Shown here: positions 1 to 11,065 of the stretch, in pieces
Layout: each line of letters opens with the position of its first letter
Position numbering within the stretch: position 1 is the first letter of the stretch
NCBI GenBank assembly: GCA_013397115.1
Contig: VWZW01002320.1
Span: forward strand, 1 to 64,000
Source: Edolisoma coerulescens
Taxonomy: Eukaryota > Chordata > Aves > Passeriformes > Campephagidae
DNA: 64,000 nucleotides
Direction: 5' to 3'
Program-made: the position numbers and the translations under genes
Notes under the pieces: generated by a model
The model's database searches: none
Told to the model about the DNA's origin: nothing
The model's input: the letters and a program-made list of their open reading frames with translations, nothing else

Positions 1-26
1 GGCCCTGCTGCTTCCCTTCTCCCCAG

Positions 27-162
27 GTGGTGCGAGGGAGATGCGGCACTGAGGAGCGGGCTCGGCCCGGGGCGCGCTGCGGGGCTGACGGGCGCGCTCT
101 GAACTCGGAGCCGTCTGGATGAACGCGGCTGCGGCGGCGGGCGGCGGCGAGTTGGAAACAAC
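27..162 (+). promoter_or_regulatory. NPY1R: NPY1R 5' untranslated region, GC-rich, possible 3' splice site at its left edge
   Basis: The sequence before the start codon is strongly GC- and CpG-rich, unlike the AT-rich DNA downstream. At 11-26 a pyrimidine tract ends in CCCCAG, followed by GTGGTGCG. This could be the acceptor of the coding exon, since vertebrate NPY1R genes have upstream noncoding exons. It could equally be part of an unspliced promoter-proximal leader. The window starts too close to decide, and no TATA box is visible. A short upstream ORF lies within it at 119-166. Confidence 0.5.
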
Positions 163-166
163 ATGA
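119..166 (+). CDS. Upstream ORF (15 codons) overlapping the NPY1R start codon
   Basis: An ATG at 119 opens a 15-codon frame (MNAAAAAGGGELETT) that stops at TGA 164-166. This stop overlaps the receptor ATG at 163-165 as ATGA, in a different frame. The initiation context is weak (T at -3, A at +4), so most ribosomes would be expected to scan past it. The peptide is just a readout of a GCG/GGC repeat, so any role would be translational control. Whether this segment is in the mature mRNA depends on the unknown transcription start. Confidence 0.4.
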   Translation: MNAAAAAGGGELETT

Positions 167-1440
167 ACACCTCGGTTCTCGCCCCACTGGGAAATATTTC
201 CGGCCACCTGAATTTTTCGGAGATGAACTCGCAGATCTTGCAGTTTGAGGACGAAGATTGCCATGTGCCTTTGGCCATGGTCTTCACTTTGGCCTTGGCT
301 TATGGGACTGTGATAATTCTGGGAGTCTCTGGGAATCTGGCCTTGATTGTCATTATTTTGAAACAAAAGGAGATGCGCAATGTTACCAACATCCTCATTG
401 TCAACCTGTCCTTTTCTGATCTCCTAGTGACCATCATGTGTCTTCCCTTTACCTTTGTGTACACTTTAATGGACCACTGGATTTTTGGGGAGGCCATGTG
501 CAAGTTGAACCCTTTTGTGCAATGTGCCTCCATCACCGTCTCGGTCTTTTCTTTAGTCCTCATTGCTATTGAGCGCCATCAGCTGATCATCAATCCCCGC
601 GGCTGGAGGCCGAACAACAGACATGCCTACATGGGGATTGCTGCCATATGGATTTTAGCCACAGCTTCCTCTTTGCCTTTCCTGATCTACCATGTATTAA
701 CAGATGAGCCCTTCAGAAACGTAACATTCGATGAATATAAGGACAAATATGTGTGCTTGGACCTCTTCCCCTTGGACACTGCCAGGCTTTCTTATACCAC
801 AACGCTTTTGGTGATTCAGTACTTTGGACCGCTTTGTTTTATATTTATTTGCTACTTGAAGGTAAGATAGAACCCCCTTGCAATATGGACTTCTTTCTAT
901 CTGATGTTTGTTTATCCTTGCAAAGATGACAGTGGTAGGTTAATTTATCCCATGTGTTTCTCTTTGTTGAATTTCCTGCAGATATACATACGGTTAAAGA
1001 AAAGGAACAACATGATGGACAAGATGAGAGACAGTAAGTACAGATCCTCTGAAACCAAAAGGATCAACATCATGCTGATATCAATAGTGGTCGCATTTGC
1101 AGTTTGCTGGCTGCCTCTCACCATCTTCAACATCGTGTTTGATTGGAATCATGAAATACTGCCTGTTGCTACCTGCAGCCACAACCTGTTGTTCCTGATT
1201 TGCCACCTCACTGCCATGATCTCTACCTGTGTGAATCCCATCTTCTACGGGTTTCTCAATAAGAACTTCCAAAGGGACCTGCAGTTTTTTTTTCAGTTTT
1301 GTCACTTCCACTCCCGTGAGGAGGATTATGAGACTATAGCCATGTCTACCATGCACACAGACGTTTCAAAAACCTCTTTAAAGCAGGCAAGCCCCGTCAC
1401 ATTTAAAAAAATAAATAGTGATGACGATGAAAAAATATAA
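163..1440 (+). CDS. NPY1R: Neuropeptide Y receptor type 1, complete; join(163..861,982..1440)
   Basis: Class A GPCR for neuropeptide Y and peptide YY, Gi/o-coupled at the plasma membrane. Splicing the two exons gives 385 aa, against 384 in human as I recall it, with near-identity through the membrane core. Seven membrane segments lie at roughly residues 42-66, 76-98, 113-136, 156-176, 211-231, 262-284 and 300-322. N-glycosylation sequons are at N2, N11, N17 and N186. The conserved extracellular disulfide pair is C113/C198. The family-typical ERH (137-139) replaces DRY. CWLP (275-278), NPIFY (318-322) and a probable palmitoylation site at C340 are present. Acidic residues linked to NPY binding in the human receptor (D104, D194, D200, D287) are all retained at the same numbers. 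The short segment before TM7 (HEILPVATC) differs slightly in length from mammals. The start is chosen by homology and has A at -3. No frameshift or stop is seen; the apparent break after residue 233 is an intron. NPY2R and NPY5R are excluded by the overall match. Confidence 0.97.
862..981 (+). other. NPY1R: NPY1R intron between coding exons (120 bp, phase 0)
   Basis: The donor is AAG|GTAAGATAG and the acceptor is a pyrimidine tract ending TTTCCTGCAG|ATATAC. The intron falls after K233, just past TM5, where mammalian NPY1R carries its single, similarly small coding intron. If retained, translation would add two codons (VR) and stop at TAG 868-870, giving a 235-aa receptor without TM6, TM7 and the tail. 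Confidence 0.93.
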
Positions 1441-2110
1441 AGAAGTAATAAAAATTCTACACCAAACTGCAAGAAGTGTGATTGCAGGTGAAGTGTGTCC
1501 AAGGACAAGCACAATTATATAACAAGTACAAAAAGGGCAATGTTTTTCTTCCTTTTCCAAGGAACTTTGATTGTTGTCACTTTGAAATTATGCGCTGTGC
1601 ATTTTTGCCCCTCTTACTGCTTTAATGTTCACAGAAGTTATATCTGAATTTTATTATAAGACATAGTCAGACCTGCTACTACCTATGGTTTTCATCAGCC
1701 GTTTTTGTTCTCTTTGTACAGTTCTGCGCTTTAGCACAAAGGTTTATTTATTGATTTTTTTCAAAGAAGCAGTTTTCAGGAGTGTCCATTTAAGGCCATT
1801 AGAAACACTATGAACCACAGGGACACTGTCATTACAGAGGATATCCACGAAAGAATAAAATTAGGAAATTCTGATTTGAAGAGGAATTTTTGGTTTGTTA
1901 TTTTTTTTTAATTCATGTTTTAGCCAATGTTAAAATCCTGTAAAATCACTGTAGGTATGCAAAAAAAAGAATTCTGTGAAACCTGTAGAATATGTTTAAA
2001 TGGGGACATACAGTTGCCTCATTCATAGAGGCAATTTGGGCTGTAATCACTTAGTTTCAAAGAGAGGATTAAAAAAAGTCTGTTCTCATTTACAAGAATA
2101 AAACCCTACA
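1441..2110 (+). promoter_or_regulatory. NPY1R: NPY1R 3' untranslated region with candidate poly(A) signals
   Basis: AT-rich sequence follows the stop codon. AATAAA hexamers lie at 1447-1452 (only 7 nt past the stop, probably too close), 1854-1859 and 2097-2102. The 1854 signal would give a 3' UTR of about 440 nt and the 2097 signal about 680 nt. Which is used cannot be told from sequence, and further hexamers occur downstream. Confidence 0.5.
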
Positions 2111-5100
2111 GTAATTCCACAGAGCACAATGGGATAACTGATGTTTCAGCACAGCAAATGAAAACATAAATGGGCCTTCAGTCCCAAATGATTACAGCTG
2201 GTTTTAATAACACAGGCTTTCTAATTTAAAAAACCCAAACCCCATTTTCATCTGCCATCAGTGACAGGAGTTAACTGTTGCTGGGATGAAATGCACCATC
2301 TGATCCAAGCCTATGAACCATATAAACTCTCCTTGAGACCTATGCCCAGAATCTAGAGGGAGATGGGACTGTTTGCTGTCTGGACAAGGTGCAATTCCAT
2401 CCTCACAGGTGACAGAGAAATTCAGATCTGGTATTAAAAGAGTAAGATTGAGCTGCCTGAGTCTTTTCATAGTAATTAGCGTTGATCTGTATAAATTATG
2501 TATAGCCTCATAGTACTTTGTGTTCAGATGCAATGGCATAAACCTGGATATCCTCCAAGACAATGGATGGTTTAATCAAGACCTGCAAAATTTAAAAGAA
2601 GGATATGGATATAGTTTGGGTATAATTGGTATGTTTAGCTTCCAAGCTCACAGTTCCCACAGTTGGTTGAAGTGTGGAATCATTTGCCAAATATACACAA
2701 TAGACCTCTGTTACTGCTTAAAATGTATATCCTCTAATTACACAAAATATTAATGACTAGATCCCAGTTGAGGGAAACCATAGAACTTGACTGCTGTAAA
2801 TGAAATTACAACAATATCAGCCAGCTGAGGTTCTGTGTCATACAGTGTACTTTGCTATATCATCAATGTCTTTTTGAGTAATCAGCTTTTTAAAATACAA
2901 TATAGACCGTACTTTCTTTCAGCAAGGTCACTTTAAATCATTCTGGCAGACAAGAGGGTCTTTTAAATGGATATAAATGTAAATTCAGCATAAATGGAAA
3001 TCTGATCTGACATATTTCTAAGCAAAAATATCTCAAGATGTTATGGTGAATTTAATATGTTCTAAATTTGACACAAATAAATGCCTAAAAAATTAAAATT
3101 ATTTGAGTTGCCAGTATTGAAAAGCAAAAAACTGTGCCTTGTGCTGTCTTATAAATAGTGTAGAATATTAAAGTAGCAATGTGTTCTTGTGCATTATAAT
3201 TCCATGTATTTCTCTACTGGAAGATAATTTAATTTAAAAGAAGTTTTCTGTGCTTGAGAACAGAGACGGAATGTAGAAAATTAATTATAAGACAGAAAGT
3301 TCTTTTAGAGCTTTGGCCTTTTGTATTTTATGAGATTTCCTTTTTCTTTGTGCTTCTTCATGGAATGTGCTGTTAATAATTTGACAAGGGTTTCCCAAAA
3401 TTATTTCTCTCTCACTTTGCAGCAATTTTCATATTTCAAGGGATGTGTATTTTCACAATGAGATACAATGTACGAAAACAGCCATGGGGTTTTTTTATTT
3501 AGAATGTCACAGTGGGTTTTTCCCATTACAAAAAGTCACTGTGAATTTCATGGCTTTTTTCCCCATTTTCTCTTTTTAAAAAGCACTTTCTTTCAATGTA
3601 GTGCAAAAGGAAAATTCAGTCATTTGAGAAACTTTCCAGTTAGTTTGCTGGAAATTTTTGATCAAGCTGAATTAGGTGCTTATACAGAGTAGGTGTAGAG
3701 GAACTTTAGAGGAGCCTGCTGGTGCTCAGGGACCTGAACCAGGTGTGTTTTGGAGGTCTCCAGTGGGATAGCAACATAACTCTTCCTATGTCAACATTTC
3801 TCCTGCTTGAGGTACAGTCTCAAATCCTGCCCATCTGAAACTGTGTCATACTATCTCCTGAGAATGCATGTCAGACTTTTTTTGCCCACCAGCACCTGAT
3901 AAACAAGGCAAACTGTAAGCAGGAGCATTCCTTCTGCTCATCCTTTTTAAGCTCAGGAGCCGTTTTTCCTCTGCACTGCTGTCAGGATCAGGCTCCTTAT
4001 GTTTCCTCACTTCCATGCAAGAAGCCTGTCTCAGCCTCTGCTGAGGACGCAGGTCAGTGCATCGTCACACAAATAGCACAGGGCACACTGCCTGTAATGA
4101 CAGGGGAAATGAACACAGTGGAAATGAACACAGTGTAAAGACTGTTCTGCAGGAAAATGCATTTGGAGAATTTCAGAGGCAAAATCATTGCTCTTCTGAA
4201 GAATTTGTTATGAGGACAGATAAAAGTAGTCTCTCTGAGGTGCTGACCTAACATCTGCAGGGCGTAGATCAGATCTACTGAGAGCAGTATTTTTGTCTTT
4301 GGTTTCCTGACTTGACACTGGAGTTTGAGTCTCAAAAGCTGCTGAAGACTTTCCCCTCCTGACAGCCAGCTACAGTACTGATCCTCCTTTTCATTTTCAG
4401 AGCTCCAGCATGGCTTCTCATCCTCTATATGCTAAATTTCTTTACAGGATAAGCTGACAGGTTTTGTGTTTCACTGTAATTTTTCAGTCATTCTGGTTTG
4501 ATATTTATTTCTTCTATGTGTTGTTTTGTCAAACATCCCACACTTCAGCACATGCTGATTCCTGTCTCAAAAGCCTGAAGCTCCCTTTTATTCTTTCAGA
4601 CTGGTAGAAAAGTTTTACTGACAGAAAAACACAACAGTGAGTGATCTATAATGTATCGTATTATTTATGTGTCATACATTTCATGTCAAATCTCCAGCCT
4701 TAAATGACAAATGTAACTATTTAATAAACGTCAGTATTTACTTCATTTGTCAGTTATTTTAGCATCTTAAATGTCACTTTGATCAGCCAAAAACATTTAA
4801 AGTTTCTGCATAATCTAAATAAACCAGCATATTTGTATATCATGTTAATAAATACGTCTGTATCCCCATTTGCTTTCTTTTTCAAAAAATGGTTGTGTCA
4901 TAGTTACTATGTACAGTAATTCACAACTTTCACGTCAACATTAAAAAAAGGATAATAAGAAAGGAAGTGATAAATTGAAAATAAAACCTGCCTTTGGTAG
5001 GCTAGTACAGAACTGGAAATCAAAAGAGATATATCTATATGTATATAGTCAACCCTGTCTTTATGACCACATAAAGAGAAAAGATTTAGACCAGGAAATC

Positions 5101-8100
5101 AATATGACAGAACACCCAAGGGACTTGAGCTGATGCTGACTGCATCTCATCACTGATGAAGGTGTGAAGGGTTAAGGGCTCATATATTCTGACTCTGTGG
5201 TCTTGCACTACAGTACCAGCTATTATTAATGGATCCTAAAGGGAAAATTTGATGCTGATTCATATTCAGACTGTAAATCAGTATATGTTTCAGTCCAGGC
5301 CTTTATACAAAATTCTCATTTTGATCTCAAAGAAACATTCTCACATCAATGAAACTGAGAATTTTCTTAAAGTTAACCATTTACCTAGGCATTATACTGA
5401 ATAAAACTGCATTGCTGGCTGGCTCCTTCCTAAAAATCAGATTTTGGATATTAGCTTTTTACAGAAATAAATCAGTGGCATATAGTTTGGCTTTTTTTCT
5501 GGATTCTTCTCTGGATTTTTTTTCTGGGCCTGATAATGCTTCAGTTTAAGGCTTTCCTTCCTACTTCTTTGTATCAAAGAATTTGCCAAAGCAGTGCATA
5601 GAGAATAAAGACAATAAGGAGATTTTCTATCTTCTCTTCTCATTTTTAAAGCATACAAAACAGTAGGAAATACGAGCTTAAATAACATCTCTGTCTGCAA
5701 CAGATTAAATTAATTCAGTTGAGTGGAAAGGGGAGAGGAATAATAATTGCAACAAAATGATAAATTTTGTTGCCAGTCATTTCTCAGTTGAAGGATACAT
5801 ACAACTCCAAGATCTACCATGCCCTCTTCATTCTTGTGTTCTTTAGGATGTGGTATCTGCTCCCCTGAGTCATTACTAATTAGCCAAGTCATTACTAAAG
5901 CTGACGTGAAAGAAAATTCTTCTATCCAGGTTTTGCAGAATTTCAAATGTTTGAGTATAACATGTAAGATGAAAAAATGGGATCAGCTTTGGCTCTTATG
6001 CTTTAATTAACCTGTGGTCAGAAATTAATTCTATTCAGTATTTCTGCCCATGCAAAACAGTGTTAATGGTCTGATTGAAGTTGGTATTTCAAATATTCAG
6101 GAGTGCATTCACAAAGACTATCTTCAGCTTTCCTAGCCTCCTCTGGCAGCAAGCCAAGGGCACTCATACCTGCACTACTCTGGTGCTATGCATTACCGAA
6201 GTGTCTTTCCCTCAGTTGTGTATCCAGGCTGCTAAGTGGCAGGACTGCCATCTTCCAGGACAGCACTAGGCCTGGTGACTACTGCCTCCCTTCCTCTATC
6301 TTCCATAGTGCTTCTGCTCTCACTTCATATTCCACCCCTTTGGTAGCTGCTTTCTGAGGAAGCTGTAGAAATTTGTACTCTGATTTTGTGAAGTGCCTGA
6401 GTATATGATAAAATTCAACTCTATTCAGGACAGTGCTTTAAATAGTTTCTTTCATTAAAATTATCTTCCGGCAAGTGTCTCATAGGCAAGTTTCTCAAAA
6501 TTTCAAAGTACATAATTTACAAAGCTTCTGTAGGAAATATGTCCATATAGAACATCCAGCTCGTTGCAGCAAAACTGACAGCACACACTGTCTTGTGTTT
6601 TCCAAATAGCTGAATTGATGATCTGGTTATTTGTCATAGGTCAGGCTTAGTTGCAAGAAATTTGCCCCAGATGAAAACATGTTTGAAACCGCAGTACAGG
6701 AGATGTTCTGCATGGTTAACTAACTTGCCACCAATTATGCAACATTTCAGATATACAGGGAAATAGAGTTTGGAAGAGAGACAAAAAGCAGATGCTCTAG
6801 ATGAAGCCTTGATGCCTTTTGTCAGATATAGACAAAAAGACTCAAAGGGAGACTCAGATATTTATTTGCTTGGGGGGCCAACAGACTGACAGGTAAATGG
6901 TTTCTTTGACCAAAGTGGTGGTCAAAGAAGTATGTATGATAAACCTGTTCTCTGCTCCCATTTCCAGAAAAAGAATATGGACCTTTATAAATGACTCTGA
7001 AAATTTATTTTTTAAGACTCTTTACCTAGGATTAATCTAAATTGCTTTTTGAGACAAAGGAAACAAAATGGTTTTGGCACAGTTGAAAAATAACAGCTTT
7101 TCATTGCACCCACCCACTGCACGTGAGTCCATTTTCTTCCACTTCCGCACAACATGGAGAAGGTTTGTTTATGGCAGGAGGAGTAACCTGATCAACAAAG
7201 TCCCCTTTTCTCTCTTGGCTCATATCCACACTGACACTGTGCTGCTGTTTTTCCCTTTGCAATCTTCCCCCTCCTGCCCCAGCCTCTCCCAAGCTATGAA
7301 ATTTTTATTATGCTGTTTATATTGTTTCTTAATAAAAGCTGTCTGTGAAAAGATGTCCTTGAAAGATCCTATTCAATGTGTGCTTGAACATATGGGCGAG
7401 AGGCCATATAGGACTTTTAGAAATATGATTGGCAATGTGAAGGTGTTTTAGGCAACAGAGAAGTTGGAAATGTAGCTGTTGCATACTGTTATTTAGCCCT
7501 TTTCATTTAAAACTGTTTTTATAATTTTAATTCATGTAATCTAAATGTCAGCTTAGTTTACATGTCTGGAGTAAACTTCCTCTTGGTGATGAGCCACCAG
7601 AGACATTCAGCAAAAGGAGACACTGGGTAACCCAATTTGTTTCCTTACTTAGCCTTATAGCCTCTCACTGTTGCCTACAAGCCTCTCACTGTTTGTACTA
7701 CACCTGAAGATACATACGGAAAAGTCTTCACTTCTTTCTTTTTAAGACTAGTAAAATTTGTATAATTAAGAGATATAAGAGATAGGACTGGATTATCTTT
7801 TCTGGTTTTTATTTCCATAACTATTATTATGACTGTAATGTTTGAGGCTCTTCAATTAAGCTTTGATTTATTATCAGTTTGGGCACAAGGGTAGTCCCCT
7901 GGACGTCAGTCACCATGCTGATATGCCTATAGTTAGACAGGCGCCAAAGTAAGAGCCTTAAAGCCTCACCTAAAACACTGCAAGGTTAATGAAAAGCCTT
8001 CCATTGACTTCAACAAGCTTTGGGTGAGGCACTTGTTTCAGATGACACTAAGGTGCAATATATGTCTGAACACCTGCATTTGTCCAAGGGACAAATTAAA

Positions 8101-9490
8101 AAGTCATCTTCAGCTGCTTCTTACAGTATGGTTATCCTCTTAAATGCTGTGAGTTTTAGTCTGATATATTTTCTTGACATATTTACAAGTTAAATGTGTC
8201 TGCTGAGGTGCCTGGCTTACTGATTTAAACCAGTTTGCTTCAGAGAAGATTGAAGAGGGTGCTAGCAATTCATCACTAGTAAAAGTGTGGGCTTTTTTTT
8301 TCTGATGATGATGATGATGATGATGATGACTACTACTACTACTGCTGCTTTTTTCACTTTATTAAAAAAATCCAAACCAAACAAGATCACTAACAGCCAG
8401 ACAGCATAGTTTAGTACACATCTGAAATTCACTTCAGGCAGTAAGGAATTTCAGCCTGCAGCACAGGCTGTGGATTTACCTGGTAGAGGTGCTACTATAG
8501 CAGGAACATAAGCAATCATGAATAAAACCACTGAAAGTAGTTGCTTAAAAACAAGTATCTTCAGAAATGGATAAGGGCACATTTAAGTCAATATACAGAA
8601 ACTTCAATTCAAATATGAATCGTTTTTGTGGCGGAAATTATGCATTCAGATAACCGAGTGACTTCATGAAATTATAAAGCCTGAGCCTCGTCTCATTCAT
8701 ATTAGTCAAATGCTTCAGGAACATCTCTGATATTGTTCAGAAGGTTATGGTATGGACGAGGCAGGTAAATGAAATCAATCTGTGAAGCTGCAAGATTGGT
8801 TTTTTAGACTTATAGATTTTATCTTGTCTAGGATTAGGGTAACATAAGGAAATAAAGTAACTTGGCTTTTGAATTCCTTGATAATTTTCACTCAGTCCTG
8901 ACAGATTTGCTAAAGCTTTCTGAGGGTGAAATGGTATTGGATAAGCTGACTACCTGTTATTTAAATAAGGTTGTTCTTTTAAGCAAGACATACACATTAT
9001 AGGTGTTAGCATCTGAAGTCTTACATTCTACACAGTGAATATAGATAGATACGTTTACTATCACTTATAGAAGCACTTTAAAATGCTGACTTCAAGTGAA
9101 TTTTATAAATTTACATAAAACCCTTAACCTTTAGCATTACTTATGTTTAGAGCATGTTTGTAGTATAAACAAACCAAGCAGTGATGACTGTGGAGTTTGT
9201 TTTAGCAAAAGGGTTTTGGTTTCTCTGACCGTGGGACCCTGTCTGAGGACCAGCACCTGCTTGGGAGACATGAGATCCAGCTCACTAAGTGAGGCAAAGG
9301 TATTTTTGCCAACAGGATGTGTGACTTCTAAGAAGGGCTTTAAACTGGGAGTGATGTGAAATGAAGACGATTGCCAGCAGCCTGTGAGGGAGTGCAGGAC
9401 AGAGCTGTCTAGCAAAGGGCCTAGAGTGGTGTGAGTGAAGGCAAACACCAAAACCACAATAAAGTGCTGAAATTACCTTAAGCATTTTCA
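2111..9490. other. AT-rich intergenic DNA, no gene supported
   Basis: Both strands show only short open frames with no recognisable family, splice pattern or domain. Many frames are interrupted by A/T runs. Small local duplications occur, such as the 15-bp unit GAAATGAACACAGTG twice near 4107-4136 and CCTCTCACTGTT twice near 7670-7692. A compound microsatellite lies at 8303-8349. I cannot tell from one sequence whether conserved enhancers are present. Confidence 0.6.
8303..8349. repeat. Compound trinucleotide microsatellite (TGA)n-(CTA)n-(GCT)n
   Basis: About nine TGA units are followed directly by five CTA/ACT units and two GCT units. A T-run precedes and follows the tract. It is not in a coding frame of any gene. 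Confidence 0.9.
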
Positions 9491-9499
9491 GGAAGCAAG

Positions 9500-11065
9500 G
9501 AAGTGCCTACAAGACACCAGTTTGGGAAAAATTCCCTGATTCCCTCTGGGAAATGATGTCAAAGTGTCTCTGAAGTGCCTGTACACGAGTGTGTGCAGCA
9601 TGGGGAATACATGTAAGTAGAGAAATGCAAGGGATTGCAGGGCTATGGTCTTGTTGGTATCATGGCAATAAAGTGGGATGGCTCCCATGACTGCATAATG
9701 CAATGGAGGGATACAGGCCCTTTAGGAAGGACAGGATAGGAAGACAAAGGTGGAGTTGCCCTTTGTGGGAGAGAAAAGTTAAGAGTATATGGAGACTTCC
9801 TGAAGATGGATGAGGAGCCAGCTGAGAACTTAGAGGAGAGGATTTAAACAACCAACCAGTATGGATGACACTGCAGGGGATGTCTGCCACAGGCTGGCTG
9901 CTCAGGGAAGCAGCAGATGGTGCCAGAAGAATGTTCACAGACAGGCCCTGATCCTTGTGGTGGACTTTACCCACCCTGATAACTGCAGAGCATTTAGTAA
10001 TCCAGGAAGTTCCTGGAGAGCACTGATGAAAATTTCCTGACAGACATGATAGAGAAATCAGTGAGAATATCTGATAGACCTCATACTTGCAAATAAAGAC
10101 GAGCTTGTCAGGGATGTGAAGACTAAAGACAGTATTTGCTTCAGTGACAGGGGAGTTCAGACTCCTAAAAGAGGGGAGCAAAGCAAACAGCAAGACCACA
10201 GCCCTGACCATTAGGAGGGCAGACTTTGGCCTCTTCATGGATCTGCCTGAAAGAGTCCCATAGGATAAGGCTATGAAGGGAAGAGGGGACCAGGCTGGCT
10301 GTCATCTCTTCCAAGTTCAAGAACAGTCCATCCCAATGAGCAGGAAGTTAAGCAATGATACCACAAGGCCTGCATGGATTAAAAGAAGCTCCTATGAAAA
10401 CTCAAATATGAAAAGCAAACATACTAAAGGGGGGAAAAGTGACAGGTAACACGAGGGGAATATGGAAACGATTCTTGAGCATGCAATGACAGGATTAGGA
10501 AAGGCAAAGCTCAACAGGAGATGAGTCTGATGAGGGAACAAGGCAAGAAGGAAGGCAGCAGGATGGGCTTCTGTAAGCACATAAGCAGCAAAAGGAAGAC
10601 TAGGGAATATGTGGGTCTGCTGCTAAGTGGGGTAGGGGCCCAGTGTCACAGGACATTGAAGAGGCTGAGGTACCGAATACTTTCTCTCCTTTGTCTTCAT
10701 TAGTATGACCAGCCTTCAGAAATCCCCGGACCTGGAGACCAGAGGCAAAAGCAAGAACAAGGAAGGCATACCCTTGGTAGAAGAGGATCAGGTTAGGGAA
10801 TACTTAAGCAACTTGACTTAAATAAATCCATTGGATCTGGATGCAGCCTTACCTCACAGTTATTGATCCTGAAAACCATTGATCCTGAAAACCATTTCCA
10901 GGTTCACGAAGGACAGGAAGGTGATCAGGAGTAGTCAGTATGGGTTGTCCAAAGGGAAGTCATACTTAACCAACGTGATAGCTTTCTATGAAGATGATTA
11001 TCTTACCAAGCCAACTACTGGCATGGTAGATGAGGGGGAGCAGTGCATATTCAAGTTAGAACAGC
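9500..11065 (+). mobile_element. CR1 LINE fragment, + orientation, internally deleted
   Basis: This is a decayed copy of the avian CR1 non-LTR retrotransposon. The reading order follows CR1 ORF2. Near 9570 is an endonuclease start resembling KCLYTNARSMGN. Around 9640-9760 is a stretch like ITETWWDDSHDW..FRKDRQGR, followed by the region resembling LLVNKEGLVGDV (about 10070-10130). The segment ISSKRKTRE lies at about 10580-10610. Frames are broken by stops and indels. After about 10845 the sequence jumps to the later RT segment around GHEQLI/KSCLTNLIAFYD (about 10890-11000), so part of the RT domain is missing. The copy ends near 11065 before the CR1 3' terminus. A 16-bp tandem duplication marks the deletion junction (10862-10893). 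Edges are approximate. Confidence 0.85.

Noticed and set aside
163..1440. Two separate open frames (235 aa and 178 aa) read as a frameshifted or split receptor
   Set aside because: A canonical 120-bp GT-AG intron at the position known for NPY1R joins them into one intact 385-aa receptor.
9660..10238. 192-codon minus-strand open frame
   Set aside because: It is antisense to the + strand CR1 copy and has no family resemblance, so it is a shadow of the repeat.
10521..10703. 60-codon + strand frame as a small gene
   Set aside because: Its SSKRKTRE stretch is the CR1 ORF2 region before RT, within a decayed element.
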